This document shows positions 41,075 to 42,435 of a stretch of DNA of 42,435 bases, one piece after another. The notes beneath the pieces were generated by a model. It worked only from the letters and a program-made list of their open reading frames with translations. It had not been told where the DNA came from and searched no databases. The stretch lies in contig CAJXYJ010000008.1 of NCBI GenBank assembly GCA_913063255.1, positions 1 through 42,435 on the forward strand. The letters are read 5' to 3'. This stretch comes from an uncultured Flavobacteriales bacterium. Its GTDB lineage: Bacteria > Bacteroidota > Bacteroidia > Flavobacteriales > Flavobacteriaceae. Both the position numbers and the translations under genes were made by a program. Numbering within the stretch: position 1 is the first letter of the stretch; each line of letters starts with the position of its first letter.

Positions 41075-41092
41075 ATATGACTTTTGTCATAT
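41075..41092. promoter_or_regulatory. Crp/Fnr-family operator upstream of the nosZ operon
   Basis: ATATGACTTTTGTCATAT is a perfect inverted repeat with 7-bp arms and a 4-base spacer, the geometry of Crp/Fnr-type sites (compare TTGAC-N4-GTCAA of NO-sensing NnrR/Dnr proteins). Its centre lies about 41 bp upstream of the predicted start, the usual class II activator position. The regulator itself is not in the window. Confidence 0.7.
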
Positions 41093-41132
41093 CCATAAAA
41101 AAAGATGTAATTATCTTATATTAACGTGAGTT

Positions 41133-41167
41133 AACTAGAATATAGTAGATAGGAAAGCTTTCTAGTT
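41133..41167. other. Inverted repeat between the two cytochrome genes
   Basis: The 8-bp arms AACTAGAA (41133-41140) and TTCTAGTT (41160-41167) are separated by 19 bases, beyond the stop of the upstream cytochrome gene. It could be a weak terminator. The 217-base gap otherwise contains only the palindrome and -7 element listed separately. Confidence 0.3.
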
Positions 41168-41232
41168 TGGACTTTATAGCTAAAAAGAGAGGTGTAGTAT
41201 TTTTTGAGAAAGGATAAATTTTACAGAAACAC

Positions 41233-41733
41233 TTATTTTAAAGTTCTAAAATATTCTAGAATAGACCTTGCTTCTTGCTCCGTTAAATTTTGATTTTCCA
41301 TAGGGGACCCATTATAATCAATTAAGAGTTGTTTGGCAATAGGATCTTTTATTATCATTTCTTCGGGGTTTAAAATCATATTCATAACCCATTCTGGGGA
41401 GCGTCTCTTAAGAACTCCTGTTGGAGCTGGACCGATAAACTTTTTAGTTGGTTTATGGCAAGCAGAACATTTTACTTTATACAATTTTTCACCTTTTGCT
41501 GCTAGAGATGTATTAATTGTTGGTTCAAATGTAATGGAAGTAACGGGGCCTATGCCCTTATTATTTAAGTCAACGATGATTTTATTTTTTTTATCAATTT
41601 TTTTTGATTCGACTTTTTTATGTGTCTTAATTTTAATTTTTTCGGGTTCCTTTTTTTTATCATTTTCTCCACAACTAATTAATACAAAAGATGATATTAA
41701 TAGAAGCGTCCATACTTTTAATATAGTTTTCAT
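41233..41733 (-). CDS. Lipoprotein cytochrome c, paralogue of the neighbouring gene
   Basis: A 166-residue monoheme cytochrome with lipobox (VLISCGEND, Cys21), a Lys-rich linker and heme motif CSACH (Cys89, Cys92, His93). The RRSPEWVMNMILNPEEM segment and the ENQNLTEQEARSILEYFRTL end are nearly the same as in the cytochrome at 40518-41015, so the pair arose by tandem duplication. It lacks the palindrome found before its paralogue and may be a separate transcript. It too could donate electrons to NosZ. Confidence 0.88.
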   Translation of the reverse strand: MKTILKVWTLLLISSFVLISCGENDKKKEPEKIKIKTHKKVESKKIDKKNKIIVDLNNKGIGPVTSITFEPTINTSLAAKGEKLYKVKCSACHKPTKKFIGPAPTGVLKRRSPEWVMNMILNPEEMIIKDPIAKQLLIDYNGSPMENQNLTEQEARSILEYFRTLK

Positions 41734-41833
41734 GATATGTAAAATTAATACTTGTAAGTAGTTAGTAACAAGATAATAACAAAGTGTTTATGGTGTAATA
41801 AAGATACGTTATAAAATTTAAATCCTCCTTTTT

Positions 41834-42435
41834 CTAGATAATTCTTTGCTGTTTTTTATAAAATGCATCGGCTTGCAATTGCATGAGTTCTCTTGCTTTT
41901 TTTCGTTTGTATTCGTAAAGTTCATCCTCTTCTGCAATGTCTCCATAAACACGATTATTAATGCTTATGTCTGTTTGCAATATCATTTTACGTTGTTGCG
42001 CTTGTTGGGCATTCCAAGTTTTTATAGAACTTTCTTGTTCTTCTAATTTTATATCGTAAGAGCCTTTTGGTGAAAGTAACTTAGCCAAAATAGGGGAGGT
42101 TTCTATAGCTAAAAACAATAAGAAAATAAACAAGGATGGCAACCAAGGTAATTTATTTAAGGCATTTACACGAGCCATCAATCCATCAAAACCATCAATC
42201 ACGGGTTGTGTTTCAGAAACCTTAGCTTGATAAGCAGTATTAAGGGTTTCCATCTGTGTTTCAGCTGCATTTATTTTTTCATTATTGGAGGTTCTTAATT
42301 CTTGTAATGCAGCAAGTTCTGCATCGTGCTTTTCTCTTTTTTCTTTATAAACGGGCCCTTTTCCAATAAGTTCTGTGCCTTTTCTGCCTTCGGCTTCAGA
42401 GATATAAGTTTCATATAATTCGTTTACGGAAGTTT
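41834..42435 (-). CDS. DUF4407 family membrane protein (5' partial)
   Basis: The frame stays open from the Met at 42253 to the window end, so the gene is truncated and the start lies outside. The visible part (about 200 residues) has an Ala/Glu/Lys-rich coiled coil (including ETYISEAEGRKG and EKREKHDAELAAL), one membrane helix (LPSLFIFLLFLAIETSPILAKLL) and a charged Gln-rich C-terminal coil. This matches DUF4407, a Bacteroidota membrane family of unknown function. There is no evident link to the nos genes. Confidence 0.75.
   Translation of the reverse strand, partial: TSVNELYETYISEAEGRKGTELIGKGPVYKEKREKHDAELAALQELRTSNNEKINAAETQMETLNTAYQAKVSETQPVIDGFDGLMARVNALNKLPWLPSLFIFLLFLAIETSPILAKLLSPKGSYDIKLEEQESSIKTWNAQQAQQRKMILQTDISINNRVYGDIAEEDELYEYKRKKARELMQLQADAFYKKQQRII

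Noticed and set aside
41333-41761. Plus-strand ORF opposite the cytochrome c gene
   Set aside because: Lies antisense to a clear heme-lipoprotein gene; composition reflects the opposite frame.
41734-41833. Palindromic operator before the upstream cytochrome c gene
   Set aside because: Only loose repeats (TAAC) and a -7 near-match (TATCTTTA) were found; no inverted repeat like that at 41075.

Overview
The window looks like chromosome of a marine or host-associated flavobacterium (Bacteroidota). It is AT-rich and has a SusC/SusD pair, many Bacteroidota-type lipoproteins, promoters matching the Bacteroidota -7 element TAnnTTTG, and short overlapping start/stop junctions within operons. No rRNA, tRNA, CRISPR array, insertion sequence or phage gene was seen.

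Layout. (1) 1-2895: unrelated flavobacterial genes: a 5'-truncated DUF4230 protein, a transglutaminase-like protein, a MmcQ/YjbR protein and a secreted two-repeat protein. (2) 2955-12084: an AraC-type regulator diverging from an operon with all four enzymes that convert trans-4-hydroxy-L-proline to 2-oxoglutarate (epimerase, D-hydroxyproline dehydrogenase, HypD-type deaminase, ketoglutarate semialdehyde dehydrogenase), plus a DUF885 metallopeptidase-like lipoprotein, an Xaa-Pro aminopeptidase and a small DUF1272 zinc-ribbon protein. (3) 12086-25598 (minus strand): an operon led by a GntR/LacI-type regulator, with aldose 1-epimerase, a GH63-type alpha-glucosidase lipoprotein, a three-domain kinase/M23/phospho-lyase fusion, a GH2 beta-galactosidase lipoprotein, an SSS symporter, an NTF2-like protein and an S37 prolyl-specific peptidase. 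(4) 25766-30453: a divergent SusC/SusD pair. (5) 30539-32558: trans-3-hydroxy-L-proline dehydratase and a delta1-pyrroline-2-carboxylate reductase of the ornithine-cyclodeaminase family. (6) 33255-41733: a clade II (Sec/lipoprotein) nitrous oxide reductase cluster with two cytochromes c, fasciclin protein, nosZ, a NosB-like membrane protein, nosL, a CopD-like membrane protein and nosDFY. (7) A truncated DUF4407 gene closes the window.

Main proposal. Regions 2-5 together match the chemistry of collagen: 4-hydroxyproline, 3-hydroxyproline, and hydroxylysine carrying Glc-alpha-1,2-Gal-beta. The GH63 enzyme would remove glucose, the GH2 enzyme galactose, the mutarotase would process the free sugar, and the fusion would phosphorylate hydroxylysine and eliminate phosphate and ammonia. 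Proline-directed peptidases would release the imino acids. Each family assignment rests on visible motifs. The joint 'collagen-modification utilisation locus' is inference; no collagenase is present in the window.

Regulatory signals include a tandem 10-bp repeat between gntR and susC, a perfect Crp/Fnr-type palindrome placed about 41 bp before a predicted start in the nos cluster, several terminators, and a perfect 15-bp inverted repeat inside the nos cluster.
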